Source: Candidatus Hydrogenedentota bacterium (GTDB taxonomy: Bacteria > Hydrogenedentota > Hydrogenedentia > Hydrogenedentales > CAITNO01). Taken from it: DNA of 36,575 nucleotides. The number at the start of each line of letters is the position of its first letter. The first letter of the stretch is position 1. This document shows, piece by piece, positions 1 to 8,292 of this stretch. A program made the position numbers and the translations under genes. The stretch lies in contig JAKJCY010000025.1 in NCBI GenBank assembly GCA_022706235.1, forward strand, positions 1 through 36,575. The letters are read 5' to 3'. The notes below the pieces were generated by a model. The model saw nothing but the letters and a program-made list of their open reading frames with translations. It was not told where the DNA came from and made no database searches.

Positions 1-69
1 CAAGAATTCCAAAGGGGTTTCGGCGTTCATCCCGGCACGTTTATGGAGGGTCTAACCCCGGAGATTTAA
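1..69 (+). CDS. possible C-terminal end of a protein cut by the window edge
   Basis: Frame 1 is open from the first base to a TAA at 67-69, giving 22 codons that end in ...FMEGLTPEI. Composition and codon choice look ordinary for the neighbourhood, and the next gene on the same strand starts 77 bp later. The piece is too short to assign a family. It may equally be a chance open stretch, since 22 codons without a stop is not rare. Confidence 0.3.
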   Translation, partial: QEFQRGFGVHPGTFMEGLTPEI

Positions 70-146
70 CAGATGATGGTCATGTGATATGATGTTTCGG
101 CTTTGGATTCTATCCGCCATGAAAAACAACTACAGGGAGACAGGCG

Positions 147-893
147 ATGAAACAACATGCACTTTTCCAACCGGTCATAATGACATTTGTGCTATCGGTA
201 TTTCTTTCAGGTGTCGCCGTTGCGCAACCTGATGCGCCGGGTCCCGTGAAATGCCTGTGGGTGGGTACGGCCGCGCACAACGAGCCGGTCATGGACGATG
301 TGCTGCGCGACATCGGGGAAAACTATCCCAGTGTAGCGGTGACGGTAACGGAAAACATCGGGGATCTGACGCTGGACAACCTGAAGCAGTACGATGTACT
401 TTTGCTGTTACAGCTTAAGACGGAAAACGGCGACCCACCCGAGGAGGTGAAGCAGGGTATTGCGGAATTTCTCAAAGGCGGCGGCGGCCTGGTCGTTCTT
501 CATTTTGCGGTGGCGAATGTGCAGCAGTGGCGCGATTCCATTGATATCTTAGGCGCCATGTGGGTGGACGGCAAATCCACGCACGGTCCGTATCATGAAT
601 TCAGGGTTGATGTGGCTGAGGAGACGCATCCCATCGTTGAGGGGGTGAAACCCTTTATCACCAATGATGAACTGTATTTCAACCTGCTGATGCGCCCGGA
701 TATGCATGTAATTATGACGGCCAATGAAGAACGGGGTGGACATACCGTGGCGGAGCCCATGCTGGCAACGCATTACTACCATAACGCCCGTTGTGTTTAT
801 TTCGCGCTGGGTCACGATGTCAAATCCACGGAACCACCCGAGTTCAGGAAAATTATTGTGCAATCTATCGAGTGGTCGGCATGCCGGCGTTAA
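147..893 (+). CDS. secreted ThuA-domain protein
   Basis: A 248-residue protein that starts at an ATG after a GGGAGA ribosome-binding site. Residues 1-26 form a signal peptide (hydrophobic core, ending AVAQ), so export is expected. The rest matches the ThuA-like fold (trehalose-utilisation/DUF1080-associated, glutamine-amidotransferase-like). Visible marks are a CLWVGTAAHNE strand near residue 36, a predicted LTLDNLKQYDVLLLLQ strand, a GGGGLVVLHFA segment and a C-terminal VYFALGHDVKS. Family members are common in polysaccharide-degrading planctomycete-type genomes, but their reaction is mostly unknown. The stop codon overlaps the start of the downstream methylase (ATG at 881), so the two are probably translated together although their functions seem unrelated. 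Family call is firm; function is open. Confidence 0.85.
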   Translation: MKQHALFQPVIMTFVLSVFLSGVAVAQPDAPGPVKCLWVGTAAHNEPVMDDVLRDIGENYPSVAVTVTENIGDLTLDNLKQYDVLLLLQLKTENGDPPEEVKQGIAEFLKGGGGLVVLHFAVANVQQWRDSIDILGAMWVDGKSTHGPYHEFRVDVAEETHPIVEGVKPFITNDELYFNLLMRPDMHVIMTANEERGGHTVAEPMLATHYYHNARCVYFALGHDVKSTEPPEFRKIIVQSIEWSACRR

Positions 894-1837
894 GCGGTTC
901 AGCAGCCCGTGCGCGTCCTTTTCTCAAGTGGGCGGGTGGTAAGTCGCAGCTGGTTCCTGAAATACGCAAGCGTTTTCCATCGGGACTGACAACGGGCGGT
1001 ATTGTTCGCTATATCGAGCCTTTTCTCGGAAGCGGCGCCGTCTTTTTCCACCTGGCGCAGGCTTTTTCGCTTAGAGAATACCTGCTACTGGACACCAACC
1101 CGGACCTTGTTCTGACGTACCAAACCATCCAGAAGCGTGTGGAAGAGGTTATTGAGGTCCTGGGGAATATGGAAACAGAGTATCACGCCCTGTCTCCGGA
1201 CGGACAAAGGGAATACTTTTACCGGGTGCGGGATGCCTTTAATAAAGTTGGAACTGGAACAGACGCGTCGGCCATCTCCATGCCCGGGGTGGTACGTGCG
1301 GCTCAATTTCTGTTTATGAACAAGACCTGCTTTAACGGATTGTTCCGGGTAAATTCCCGAGGCTTGTTCAATGTGCCTTTCGGGCGGCACCGACGCCCCA
1401 CGATTTGTAACGCATCAAATCTGAGGCTGGTCTCATGGGTCTTGCAGCGGGCGGAAATCCGCACCGCCGATTTTGAAGATTGCGGAAAATTTGTGGATGA
1501 CGCCACCTTTGTTTATTTTGATCCGCCCTACCGCCCCCTCGGCGGTGCCGCATATTTTACGTCTTATGCGGCGGCGCCGTTCAATGACGGAGAGCAGGGG
1601 CGTCTTGCCGCGCTTTTCCGGAAACTGGACGCCCGCGGCGCCAAGTTGATGATGAGCAATTCAGATCCGAAAAACGAAAGGGCCGAGGACGATTTTTTTG
1701 AAAAGGCTTACACAGGTTTTACCATTGAACGGGTCAAGGCCAGACGAACCATCAATAGCGACGCTACACGGCGGGGCCGGATTAACGAGCTGATTATTAC
1801 CAACTACCGCCATGCGCCAGGAGCTTTCCCCGAATGA
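881..1837 (+). CDS. dam: Dam-type DNA adenine N6-methyltransferase
   Basis: A 318-residue protein. I chose the ATG at 881, which overlaps the thuA-like stop, because the family's N-terminal motif FLKWAGGK (residues 14-20) normally lies close to the start. Motif IV is DPPY at 214-217, and DTNPDL near residue 73 fits the SAM-binding acidic strand. Order and spacing match the alpha class of adenine methylases (Dam/DpnM), which transfer a methyl group from SAM to N6 of adenine, typically in GATC; the target here is inferred. No restriction endonuclase lies beside it, so it is probably an orphan methylase acting in replication, repair or gene control. The TGA stop overlaps the next start (ATGA at 1834), so it is coupled to the YdcF-like gene. 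Class assignment is firm, target site less so. Confidence 0.9.
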   Translation: MPALSGSAARARPFLKWAGGKSQLVPEIRKRFPSGLTTGGIVRYIEPFLGSGAVFFHLAQAFSLREYLLLDTNPDLVLTYQTIQKRVEEVIEVLGNMETEYHALSPDGQREYFYRVRDAFNKVGTGTDASAISMPGVVRAAQFLFMNKTCFNGLFRVNSRGLFNVPFGRHRRPTICNASNLRLVSWVLQRAEIRTADFEDCGKFVDDATFVYFDPPYRPLGGAAYFTSYAAAPFNDGEQGRLAALFRKLDARGAKLMMSNSDPKNERAEDDFFEKAYTGFTIERVKARRTINSDATRRGRINELIITNYRHAPGAFPE

Positions 1838-2637
1838 GCATTCCGGTCGACGCCCCCGGGGGATGCAAGGGCATGACCCGGGGCAAGAAATTGTTGTTCA
1901 GCCTGGGCATGCTGGGCATAGCCGACACGATGCTGATGCTCGTCATTGCTGGCGGGATGAATGCGGGCACGCTGCTGCCGGGCATCGCGGGGTTTGTACT
2001 GGTTGTGTGGTCAGTGTACACCGGCGGGTCGCCGCTGTCTTTTACCCGTCTTCACCGGTGGAGTATCCAGACTGTTGCGTTCTTCGTTTTACTTCTTGGG
2101 GCAGTGTCTTTCGCCGCCGTCCAGGTATTGATTCTGGCCCATGCCTTTGAGGAAGACACAGGGGAAGCGGAGTGGTGTATTGTTCTCGGGGCGGGACTGC
2201 GCGGCGATAGTCCCAGCCTGACGCTGCAGCGGCGTATCGCTGTGGCGTGCGCCTATCTGGAGAAGCATCCCCTTGCCCGTGTGGTCGTCTCCGGCGGGCA
2301 GGGTCGCAACGAAACCATCACGGAAGCGGAAGGGATGCGCCGGGCCCTGATCGAGAAGGGGGTGGCAGCGGAACGCATTTATCTCGAAGACCGGGCCTCA
2401 AGTACCCTTGAAAACCTGCGCTATTCACGGGACGTGATCCTTGCCACCGGCGGAAACACCGACCGGGGCTTCGCCGTAGTCACCAGCAACTTCCACCTGC
2501 TGCGGGTGCGGCTGCTGGCAAAGCGCGTGGGCATGCGGGTCTGGTGTGTGCCGGCACCGACGCCCTGGTATTTGTTGCCCAATGTATGCCTGCGTGAATA
2601 TTTCGCGCTGATAAAATCGCTGCTGGCGGACTGGTAA
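1834..2637 (+). CDS. YdcF/SanA-like (DUF218) membrane protein
   Basis: A 267-residue protein beginning inside the stop codon of the methylase (ATGA). The first ~95 residues hold three hydrophobic segments, then a DUF218 domain begins at CIVLGAGL (115-122), followed by SGGQG (153-157), a TEAEGMRRAL helix and the EDRASSTLENL motif typical of YdcF/ElyC/SanA proteins. E. coli relatives (ElyC, SanA) affect envelope integrity and lipid-carrier metabolism, and YdcF was reported to bind SAM. Topology suggests an inner-membrane anchor with the DUF218 domain on one face. No terminator is obvious after the gene. The link to the adjacent methylase may be only translational. Family call firm, role unknown. 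Confidence 0.85.
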   Translation: MSIPVDAPGGCKGMTRGKKLLFSLGMLGIADTMLMLVIAGGMNAGTLLPGIAGFVLVVWSVYTGGSPLSFTRLHRWSIQTVAFFVLLLGAVSFAAVQVLILAHAFEEDTGEAEWCIVLGAGLRGDSPSLTLQRRIAVACAYLEKHPLARVVVSGGQGRNETITEAEGMRRALIEKGVAAERIYLEDRASSTLENLRYSRDVILATGGNTDRGFAVVTSNFHLLRVRLLAKRVGMRVWCVPAPTPWYLLPNVCLREYFALIKSLLADW

Positions 2638-2656
2638 TTACGGAAGATGTTTTGGG

Positions 2657-2687
2657 TATAGGTCGTATAGGACTTATAGGACCTATA
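2657..2687. repeat. 9-bp tandem repeat (TATAGGNNN)x3 between convergent genes
   Basis: TATAGG begins at 2657, 2666 and 2675 and TATA again at 2684, an exact 9-bp period with the spacers TCG, ACT and ACC. It lies in the short space between two convergent genes. The right half reads TATAGGACCTATA, a perfect 13-bp palindrome centred at 2681. It could be a small mini-satellite or protein-binding array. Confidence 0.7.
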
Positions 2688-2744
2688 ACACGAGCGTCCA
2701 AGGTATGCAAAGGGTGGTTAATTCCGTGAACTATCCTGTCGGGG

Positions 2745-3905
2745 TTATTTCCTCAATTCCAGTAAGTCGAAGAGCGAGCCTTCGGCCGTATACGATTCGA
2801 TGCGCAGGGTGGGGCCGAAAACATTTACCAGGCAGTAATGATGTCCGGAATAGACCTTTGCGGTGAATGGGCTCCGCCAGGGGGCCGCTTTTTCCAGGCC
2901 GCCGCCGCCGCCGCCGGTGACCATATAAATCACGCCGCCCTCGTGCACTGGTTTGCCCTGTACCATTGGGTGGGTTCTTTCGTAGGAATGGATATGGCCG
3001 CACCAGACAATATCCACCTTGTGTTTCTCGTACAGATTCGAAAGCCCGCGCAGTTTGATATCGCCGCGCATGGAGCGCGTGAGGGTGGTATCGCCATAAT
3101 CGTCCTCATCAGAGGAGTAGGCGGCTTTGTGCATTGCGACGATCTTCCACGTCGCTTTGGAAGTGCCCAGCACGCTGTCAAGCCAGAGGTATTGTTCGCT
3201 TTCTTTCGTCAGCGGGCGCTGGGAATCCACAATGAAGACATCGAGGTTGCCATAGGAAAACGTGTAATAGTATTCCGGATCCGGCAGCGTAAAGTAGCTG
3301 TAATAGGCGGGGGCGTCTTCATCGTGATTCCCCAGGCAGGGTACGAGAGGAACGCGAGAGAGGAGGTGATACATATTCCGGAAAAAGTGATGGTTCCACA
3401 AATCCTTTTCCGTGCCTTTTGAGACCAGATCGCCGGTAAGCAGGGTAAAATGGGGCCGCTGGTTCCAGCACAGTTCCGCTTGTTTCGCCACATTGGCGGG
3501 ATTGGATTGCGTGTCGCTGAGCACGACAAAAGAGAAAGGCGCGTCCGCCGTTACCGCTGTCTGGAAGGTGAGCACGTCACTTTCCACCTGGGCGCCGGCA
3601 TCATTGCGCGAGCGGACCTGATAGAAATAATTACCACCCGGCTCCAGCATATCAAACACCACCGTGTGGAAGGTCGCGCCGGTATCGCCGGTAACCCAGG
3701 TCAACGCATCCGTGCTTTTGCCCTGACCCGCCTCGGTGGATGCGGGCTGGTTGGTTTCCCAGCCGACGGTCATACTGGTTTCAGTCGGGTATTGCAGATA
3801 GGGGCCCGCAATAATTTCGAGTTCCTCTTCGCACCGGGCCCCGGCGGTGGCAAGAAGAGATAGAGAAACCAGGACAAGCATTAACCGGTTGCGGCTATAT
3901 CGCAT
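2745..3905 (-). CDS. secreted purple-acid-phosphatase-like metallophosphoesterase
   Basis: A 386-residue protein. I start it at the ATG at 3905, preceded by GGAAAGG, because this places a clean signal peptide (1-24, ending AGARC) first. After an N-terminal fibronectin/PAP-type beta domain (about 30-120) comes a calcineurin-like phosphoesterase domain with every metal-ligand block visible: SDTQ (Asp131), GDLVSKG (Asp159), GNHD (Asn193, His194), VAMH (His259) and GHIHSYER (His304, His306). These fit dinuclear purple acid phosphatases, which hydrolyse phosphomonoesters outside the cytoplasm; the substrate cannot be read from sequence. The first block is DTQ rather than the usual DxG. A 296-bp space (3906-4201) separates it from the cyclase gene upstream, so it probably has its own promoter. 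Confidence 0.9.
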   Translation of the reverse strand: MRYSRNRLMLVLVSLSLLATAGARCEEELEIIAGPYLQYPTETSMTVGWETNQPASTEAGQGKSTDALTWVTGDTGATFHTVVFDMLEPGGNYFYQVRSRNDAGAQVESDVLTFQTAVTADAPFSFVVLSDTQSNPANVAKQAELCWNQRPHFTLLTGDLVSKGTEKDLWNHHFFRNMYHLLSRVPLVPCLGNHDEDAPAYYSYFTLPDPEYYYTFSYGNLDVFIVDSQRPLTKESEQYLWLDSVLGTSKATWKIVAMHKAAYSSDEDDYGDTTLTRSMRGDIKLRGLSNLYEKHKVDIVWCGHIHSYERTHPMVQGKPVHEGGVIYMVTGGGGGGLEKAAPWRSPFTAKVYSGHHYCLVNVFGPTLRIESYTAEGSLFDLLELRK

Positions 3906-4201
3906 TATAAAAAACCTTTCCGTAAGCACAAGAATCAATGCCCTTTAAACTTCTCATTGGAGTATAACACAGGTATTGCACGAGAGGCATGTTCATTTCT
4001 GATGGCAAGGGCGGGTTTCACCATGGTGATTACGCACCTCCGGCTTCCGCGCATTGTCGGAGACGGTTGAAGCAAAACCCATTGATAGGCCGTTTGATTT
4101 AAAAAGAATCGGAAATAACGGTATGTACCTGTTTCATGAACATGCCAGAGCGTAGCCCACTTTTTAAAACGGTAACACGCGGCAGGAAGTGCATCCTGTG
4201 T

Positions 4202-4822
4202 TCAGGCATGCAGAAACGCGCGACAGGGTGCGCCGTCCGCACCAACGACAGGAAGCGGCAGCACAGTGAATTCATATAGTCCCGGCGCGATGCCGGCGAG
4301 GCGCAGTCCCTCCACCACGAAGATTCCCGCCCCCAGCAGGATGCGATGCACGGGGCCGCTGTTGCCTTTCGGTGCAATGGACAGGTAGTCGATGCCCACG
4401 AGCCTCACGCCGTCTTTGACCAGCCGTTCCGCCGCATCCTCGGCCAGGGCGACAAAGGCAGGGTCGAATTTGCCGTCGACGGGAAGGTCAGAATTGGGTG
4501 TTTTGAACAAGACCCGGTCGGGCAACGGCTCTACAGGCAGGTCAGCGCCACGGACATGGTCCGTGCCCTTCACTTCAATGACCAGCGCCCGGCCGAAATA
4601 AACCGACGGGTCCAACTGGTCCAGTGTTTTGCCGGGTTCCAAAAAATGCCAGGGCGCGTCGCAGTGCGTGCCGGTATGCGTTCCGAGTGTCATGCGGGAC
4701 ATGTTACAGGAGGCGCCTTCCGCCATGCTCGAAAAGGGCTCAAAGGTGAACTCCGGGTCGCCCGGCCACACCGTCATGTCCGGATGGAGGGGAATGCTGA
4801 CATCACGCCATTGTCGCTCCAT
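4202..4822 (-). CDS. cyclase-family metal hydrolase (kynurenine formamidase-like)
   Basis: A 206-residue cytosolic protein with an ATG start preceded by TTGGAG. The signature HTGTHCDAPWHF (49-60) supplies the metal ligands His49, His53 and Asp55 of the putative cyclase superfamily (PF04199), which includes bacterial kynurenine formamidase KynB, isatin hydrolase and various amidases. Length and the N-terminal DVSIPLHPDMTVWPGDP segment (start of the domain) are typical. No other tryptophan-degradation gene is nearby, so KynB activity is not supported by context. It lies 61 bp downstream of the transketolase on the same strand and may share its transcript. Superfamily certain, substrate unknown. 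Confidence 0.85.
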   Translation of the reverse strand: MERQWRDVSIPLHPDMTVWPGDPEFTFEPFSSMAEGASCNMSRMTLGTHTGTHCDAPWHFLEPGKTLDQLDPSVYFGRALVIEVKGTDHVRGADLPVEPLPDRVLFKTPNSDLPVDGKFDPAFVALAEDAAERLVKDGVRLVGIDYLSIAPKGNSGPVHRILLGAGIFVVEGLRLAGIAPGLYEFTVLPLPVVGADGAPCRAFLHA

Positions 4823-4883
4823 GGCGAAACTCCAAGGTAAGTGTTATTGAACGGGGCCCGGAGAAAGGCACGCGGGCGTAACG

Positions 4884-6779
4884 TCAGCCCACCATTTCCT
4901 TGATCTTCTCGAGAATGCTGTCCGCATCCAGGCCTTGGTGGAACATATGCTCTCCCAGACCGCCGCGGCCGGGTTGGGTCACGCCCATGGCGGCGTATTT
5001 CGGGGTCAGGCCGCGTTCGAGCAGCCAGGAACCGAAACGGCTTCCGAGTCCCGTCTTCACATTCTGGCTTTCCACCACGAGTACGAAGGGCCTGGCGCCT
5101 ATTTTCTTCATCATGGCCTCGTCCACCACATTGAGCGTAGGCTTGTTGATAAGGCCGACATCCATACCTTCCTCGCGAAGACGATCCACGGCGTCCAGGC
5201 ACCGGCAAAGCATATCCCCGTAGGATACCACGTAGCCAGCCTTGCCCTTACGCACGATTTCATCCTTGCCGGGCACAAACGTATAACCTTCCCCGTGGAG
5301 GCGTGAGCCGTCCTCAGCGCAAATAAACGGGGTGACGCTGCGCAGCGTGAACACGAAACGGACGCCCCGGTCCTTCCAGATGGTTTCGACCACCTGCTTC
5401 AGCTGGAGCGCGTCCGCGGGGAAATACAGGCGCGTTTTGTCGCCCTCTGGGATGCCGCAATCGGCCAGAAAGATATTGATGCCGTAGTGACAGGTGTTGT
5501 CCGCCATATCATCAATGCCCGCATGGGAGAAATGGCAGATAACGTTGGCGTCGTTCAGCCGGGCCATAGTCACTTCGGAGATAATCATTTCCAGGAAGGC
5601 GGAAAAGGTACTGAAAATACCCTGCTTGCCTTTTTTGAAACCGAATCCGGCGGCCGCGGAAAAGTTGCCCCGCTCCTGCACGCCGCCATTCACGCAGACT
5701 TCCGGGAATTCGGCGCGGATGCCCTTCAGCCCGGTGGAACCCTCCAGGTCGGAATCCACTACCAGCACCTTTTCCTTGCGTTCTTTTTCGGACATGCCGG
5801 CGAGGATGCCGTTGACGATTTTTCCGAATTCCACACGGTTGCTCGCGGTCTCCTTGGTACAGCCCCGATAACTGTAGCCGCCGCGTTCCTTGGCGACATT
5901 TTCAAGATATTTTACCGCGTCGCCATGGCCGCGCATAGTCAAGTATTCCATGGCCAGGTCGGTCTTGATGACATCGTGTCCCGCATGGCTGCCTTCGAGC
6001 CCGGCGATGCCGGGCGCCATCTTCCGTTTATTGACGAGCGCTACGGGGCCATTTTCACGCACCGCCGCCGCCATGCGCGCGTAAAGGGCGTCAAAGTCCT
6101 CGCCTTCTCCCGCATCTACCTTCAGTCCGTGCCCGCTCAGAGTGCGTTCCAGGTCAAAACCGGGCAGATACTGGGACGGATGGCCGCTGATGGTGACGTC
6201 GTTGTCATCCAGCAGCAGTTTCACGTTCAGTCCGCGCGCCACGGCGAAACGGGCCGCCTCCGCGTCGTTGCCCTCCATTTGAGAGCCGTCCGAACCGAAA
6301 ACAAACACCACCTTCTCCGGATTGGCCATGGCAACGCCATTGGCAAAGGGCCACAAGTGGCCAAGCCGTCCGGAGGCGAATTTGATGCCCAGTTCCGGGT
6401 CCAGTTCCGGGTGGCCGTAGAGGCCGCGTCCGGCGGCGCGGTAATCGAGCAGGCGGCCCAAAGGCATATCGCCGTTAAAGGCCGCGAGGGCGTACTGCAA
6501 CGCCACCCGGTGCCCGCTCTCGTCAAAATGGACCGGGTAAAAGCGATGGGAACCTTTCATGAACGCATCGGCGATAAGCGCCTCGGGCACGATGCTGTAC
6601 GCGCCGCCGGTATGGCCGCCCAGGCCGCGAGCGCCGGCCACCGCGGTAAAAAAGACAATGGTGTCCCGCATGGTCTGGATATTGGTCAATAATTGGTGGC
6701 GCTGCGCATCGCTTAATTCTTCGCGCAAGGGATCAATGGACACGGGTTTGTACTGAGATGTCTGCATGGGAAATGTCAT
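4884..6779 (-). CDS. transketolase-family enzyme (fused N- and C-terminal halves)
   Basis: A 631-residue protein. The start at 6779 (MTFPMQTS) is preceded by AAGAAGGT at good spacing; frame extensions further upstream are not protein-like. It has the full order of thiamine-diphosphate (TPP) binding domain, pyrimidine-binding domain and C-terminal domain. The TPP motif is variant: GSDGS at 162-166, then EGNDAE and LLLDDND about 25 residues on, instead of the canonical GDG...N. GGHTGGAYSIVPE near residue 54 is the substrate-side His region. Transketolases move two-carbon units between sugar phosphates in the pentose phosphate pathway. The divergence makes a related ketol transfer on another substrate possible. 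It is transcribed away from the aldose 1-epimerase. Superfamily certain, exact reaction less so. Confidence 0.85.
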   Translation of the reverse strand: MTFPMQTSQYKPVSIDPLREELSDAQRHQLLTNIQTMRDTIVFFTAVAGARGLGGHTGGAYSIVPEALIADAFMKGSHRFYPVHFDESGHRVALQYALAAFNGDMPLGRLLDYRAAGRGLYGHPELDPELGIKFASGRLGHLWPFANGVAMANPEKVVFVFGSDGSQMEGNDAEAARFAVARGLNVKLLLDDNDVTISGHPSQYLPGFDLERTLSGHGLKVDAGEGEDFDALYARMAAAVRENGPVALVNKRKMAPGIAGLEGSHAGHDVIKTDLAMEYLTMRGHGDAVKYLENVAKERGGYSYRGCTKETASNRVEFGKIVNGILAGMSEKERKEKVLVVDSDLEGSTGLKGIRAEFPEVCVNGGVQERGNFSAAAGFGFKKGKQGIFSTFSAFLEMIISEVTMARLNDANVICHFSHAGIDDMADNTCHYGINIFLADCGIPEGDKTRLYFPADALQLKQVVETIWKDRGVRFVFTLRSVTPFICAEDGSRLHGEGYTFVPGKDEIVRKGKAGYVVSYGDMLCRCLDAVDRLREEGMDVGLINKPTLNVVDEAMMKKIGARPFVLVVESQNVKTGLGSRFGSWLLERGLTPKYAAMGVTQPGRGGLGEHMFHQGLDADSILEKIKEMVG

Positions 6780-6989
6780 GGTAATTACCTTCTTGATTTT
6801 TTTTGGGGAGGGCCCCGGCACCGGCCTGCACCAACGAGCGGTCCGATCCCCCTCACGGCAGAAACGCCCGGGTGAATGCTTCATCCATAAGTATATCATG
6901 TTCGGCGGGAATATACCAGCCGATGGGCACCGCAAGGGAGCCGCAAGCCCCGTGCGGTGCCGTTATTTTTATCGTGCGGATAATCGGTG

Positions 6990-6995
6990 TATAAT
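6990..6995 (+). promoter_or_regulatory. perfect -10 hexamer upstream of the aldose epimerase gene
   Basis: TATAAT lies 61 bp before the start at 7057, in the 277-bp divergent space between transketolase and epimerase. No good TTGACA match exists 16-18 bp upstream (that position is T-rich), so an activator or an extended element would be needed. A weak match on the opposite strand (TATACT, 6895-6890) could serve the transketolase. Confidence 0.35.
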
Positions 6996-7056
6996 GCATT
7001 TTCCAAGGCAGCGGCATGTAGGCTGATGCACAAAGATAACCAGGAAGGGCTGAACT

Positions 7057-8253
7057 ATGAAGACCGGGCATAAGGTATGTGTATTTTTTGCGGTGCTGGT
7101 GGCGGTTGCGGCGGCATACGGACAACAGGTGGTTCACTATGAGCAAGTACAAAGCTGCTGTGGTGGCAACGAACAAAGGAGCGAAGCGCCCATGACCATT
7201 CACAAACGACCTTTCGGCACGACACCCGAAGGCGCGGTGGCGGATTTGTATCTGTTGGCCGCGGCGTCTGATTTTAAAGCGGCCATAACCAATTATGGCG
7301 GCATTCTTGTTTCCCTGTGGGCTCCGGACCGCAACGGCAAGACGGCTGACATCGTGCTCGGTTTTGATGATGTGAGCGGCTATGCGGCGAAGCACCCCTA
7401 TTTCGGCGCCATAGTAGGGCGTTACGGAAATCGCATTGCCGGGGGGCAGTTCACCCTGGACGGTAAGATGTACTCCCTGGCCCAAAATGACGGGCCCAAC
7501 CACCTTCACGGCGGCGTGCGCGGTTTTGACAAGGCTCTGTGGACTGCCGAGCCGTTGATACGCGATGACGCGGTAGGATTGAAGCTGACCCATACCAGCC
7601 CGAACGGGGACGAGGGGTATCCCGGTAATCTTTCCTGCACGGTGACTTACTGGCTTACCAACACGAAAACCCTGGAAATCGAGTATACGGCCGTCACCGA
7701 TGCGCCTACCCCCGTGAACCTGACCAATCACAGCTATTTCAACCTGAAAGGCCATAACGGGGGCGATATTCTGACGCATGAACTGACCCTTTTCGCGGAC
7801 CGGTTCACCCCTGTGGACGAGACGCTTATTCCCACGGGCGAACTGCGCCCGGTGGAGGGTACCCCCTTCGATTTCAGAACGGCGGCGGCCATTGGCGCAC
7901 GCATTAATACCGAAGAAGAACAATTGGTGCGCGGCAAGGGCTATGATCATAACTTTGTGCTGGACGCGGATGCGAAAGGCAGATTCGTACAAGCGGCGCG
8001 CGTGCGCGAACCCCAAACGGGGCGCGTTCTGGAAGTCTATACCACGGAACCCGGGGTGCAGTTTTATTGCGGCAATTTCCTGGATGGCAGCAATGTCGGC
8101 AAGGGCGGCGCCGTGTATAATCACCGCAATGGGTTCTGCCTGGAAACACAGCATTTTCCCGATTCGCCCAACCAGGCGACTTTCCCCTCCACCGTGCTGC
8201 GACCGGGGCAGATGCACCATACGCAGACTCATTTCCGATTTTTGACCGACTGA
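7057..8253 (+). CDS. galM: secreted aldose 1-epimerase (mutarotase)
   Basis: A 398-residue protein with a signal peptide (1-22, ending AAYGQ) after an AGGAAGGG-type ribosome-binding site. The remainder is a full galactose mutarotase domain: NHLHGG (148-153), NLTNHSYFNLKG with the catalytic-acid His225, and LETQHFPDSPN with the catalytic-base Glu363. It interconverts alpha and beta anomers of aldoses such as galactose or glucose. Most GalM enzymes are cytosolic, and an exported form suggests work on sugars released outside or in the periplasm, as in several Bacteroidetes and PVC bacteria. An internal ATG at 7192 (MTIHKRP) would give a cytosolic version. It lies 39 bp ahead of pepF, so an operon is likely. 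Confidence 0.92.
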   Translation: MKTGHKVCVFFAVLVAVAAAYGQQVVHYEQVQSCCGGNEQRSEAPMTIHKRPFGTTPEGAVADLYLLAAASDFKAAITNYGGILVSLWAPDRNGKTADIVLGFDDVSGYAAKHPYFGAIVGRYGNRIAGGQFTLDGKMYSLAQNDGPNHLHGGVRGFDKALWTAEPLIRDDAVGLKLTHTSPNGDEGYPGNLSCTVTYWLTNTKTLEIEYTAVTDAPTPVNLTNHSYFNLKGHNGGDILTHELTLFADRFTPVDETLIPTGELRPVEGTPFDFRTAAAIGARINTEEEQLVRGKGYDHNFVLDADAKGRFVQAARVREPQTGRVLEVYTTEPGVQFYCGNFLDGSNVGKGGAVYNHRNGFCLETQHFPDSPNQATFPSTVLRPGQMHHTQTHFRFLTD

Positions 8254-8292
8254 ACTGAAACGCTGCGGAAATCCTAAACGCGGGAGATAACC

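Noticed and set aside
5487..6692. 401-codon open frame on the plus strand
   Set aside because: It is antisense to the transketolase, which has clear motifs. The frame is His/Gln/Gly-rich, as expected from the complement of a GC-rich gene.
6853..8232. 459-codon open frame on the minus strand
   Set aside because: Antisense to galM. No ribosome-binding site or domain, and galM has all catalytic residues on the other strand.
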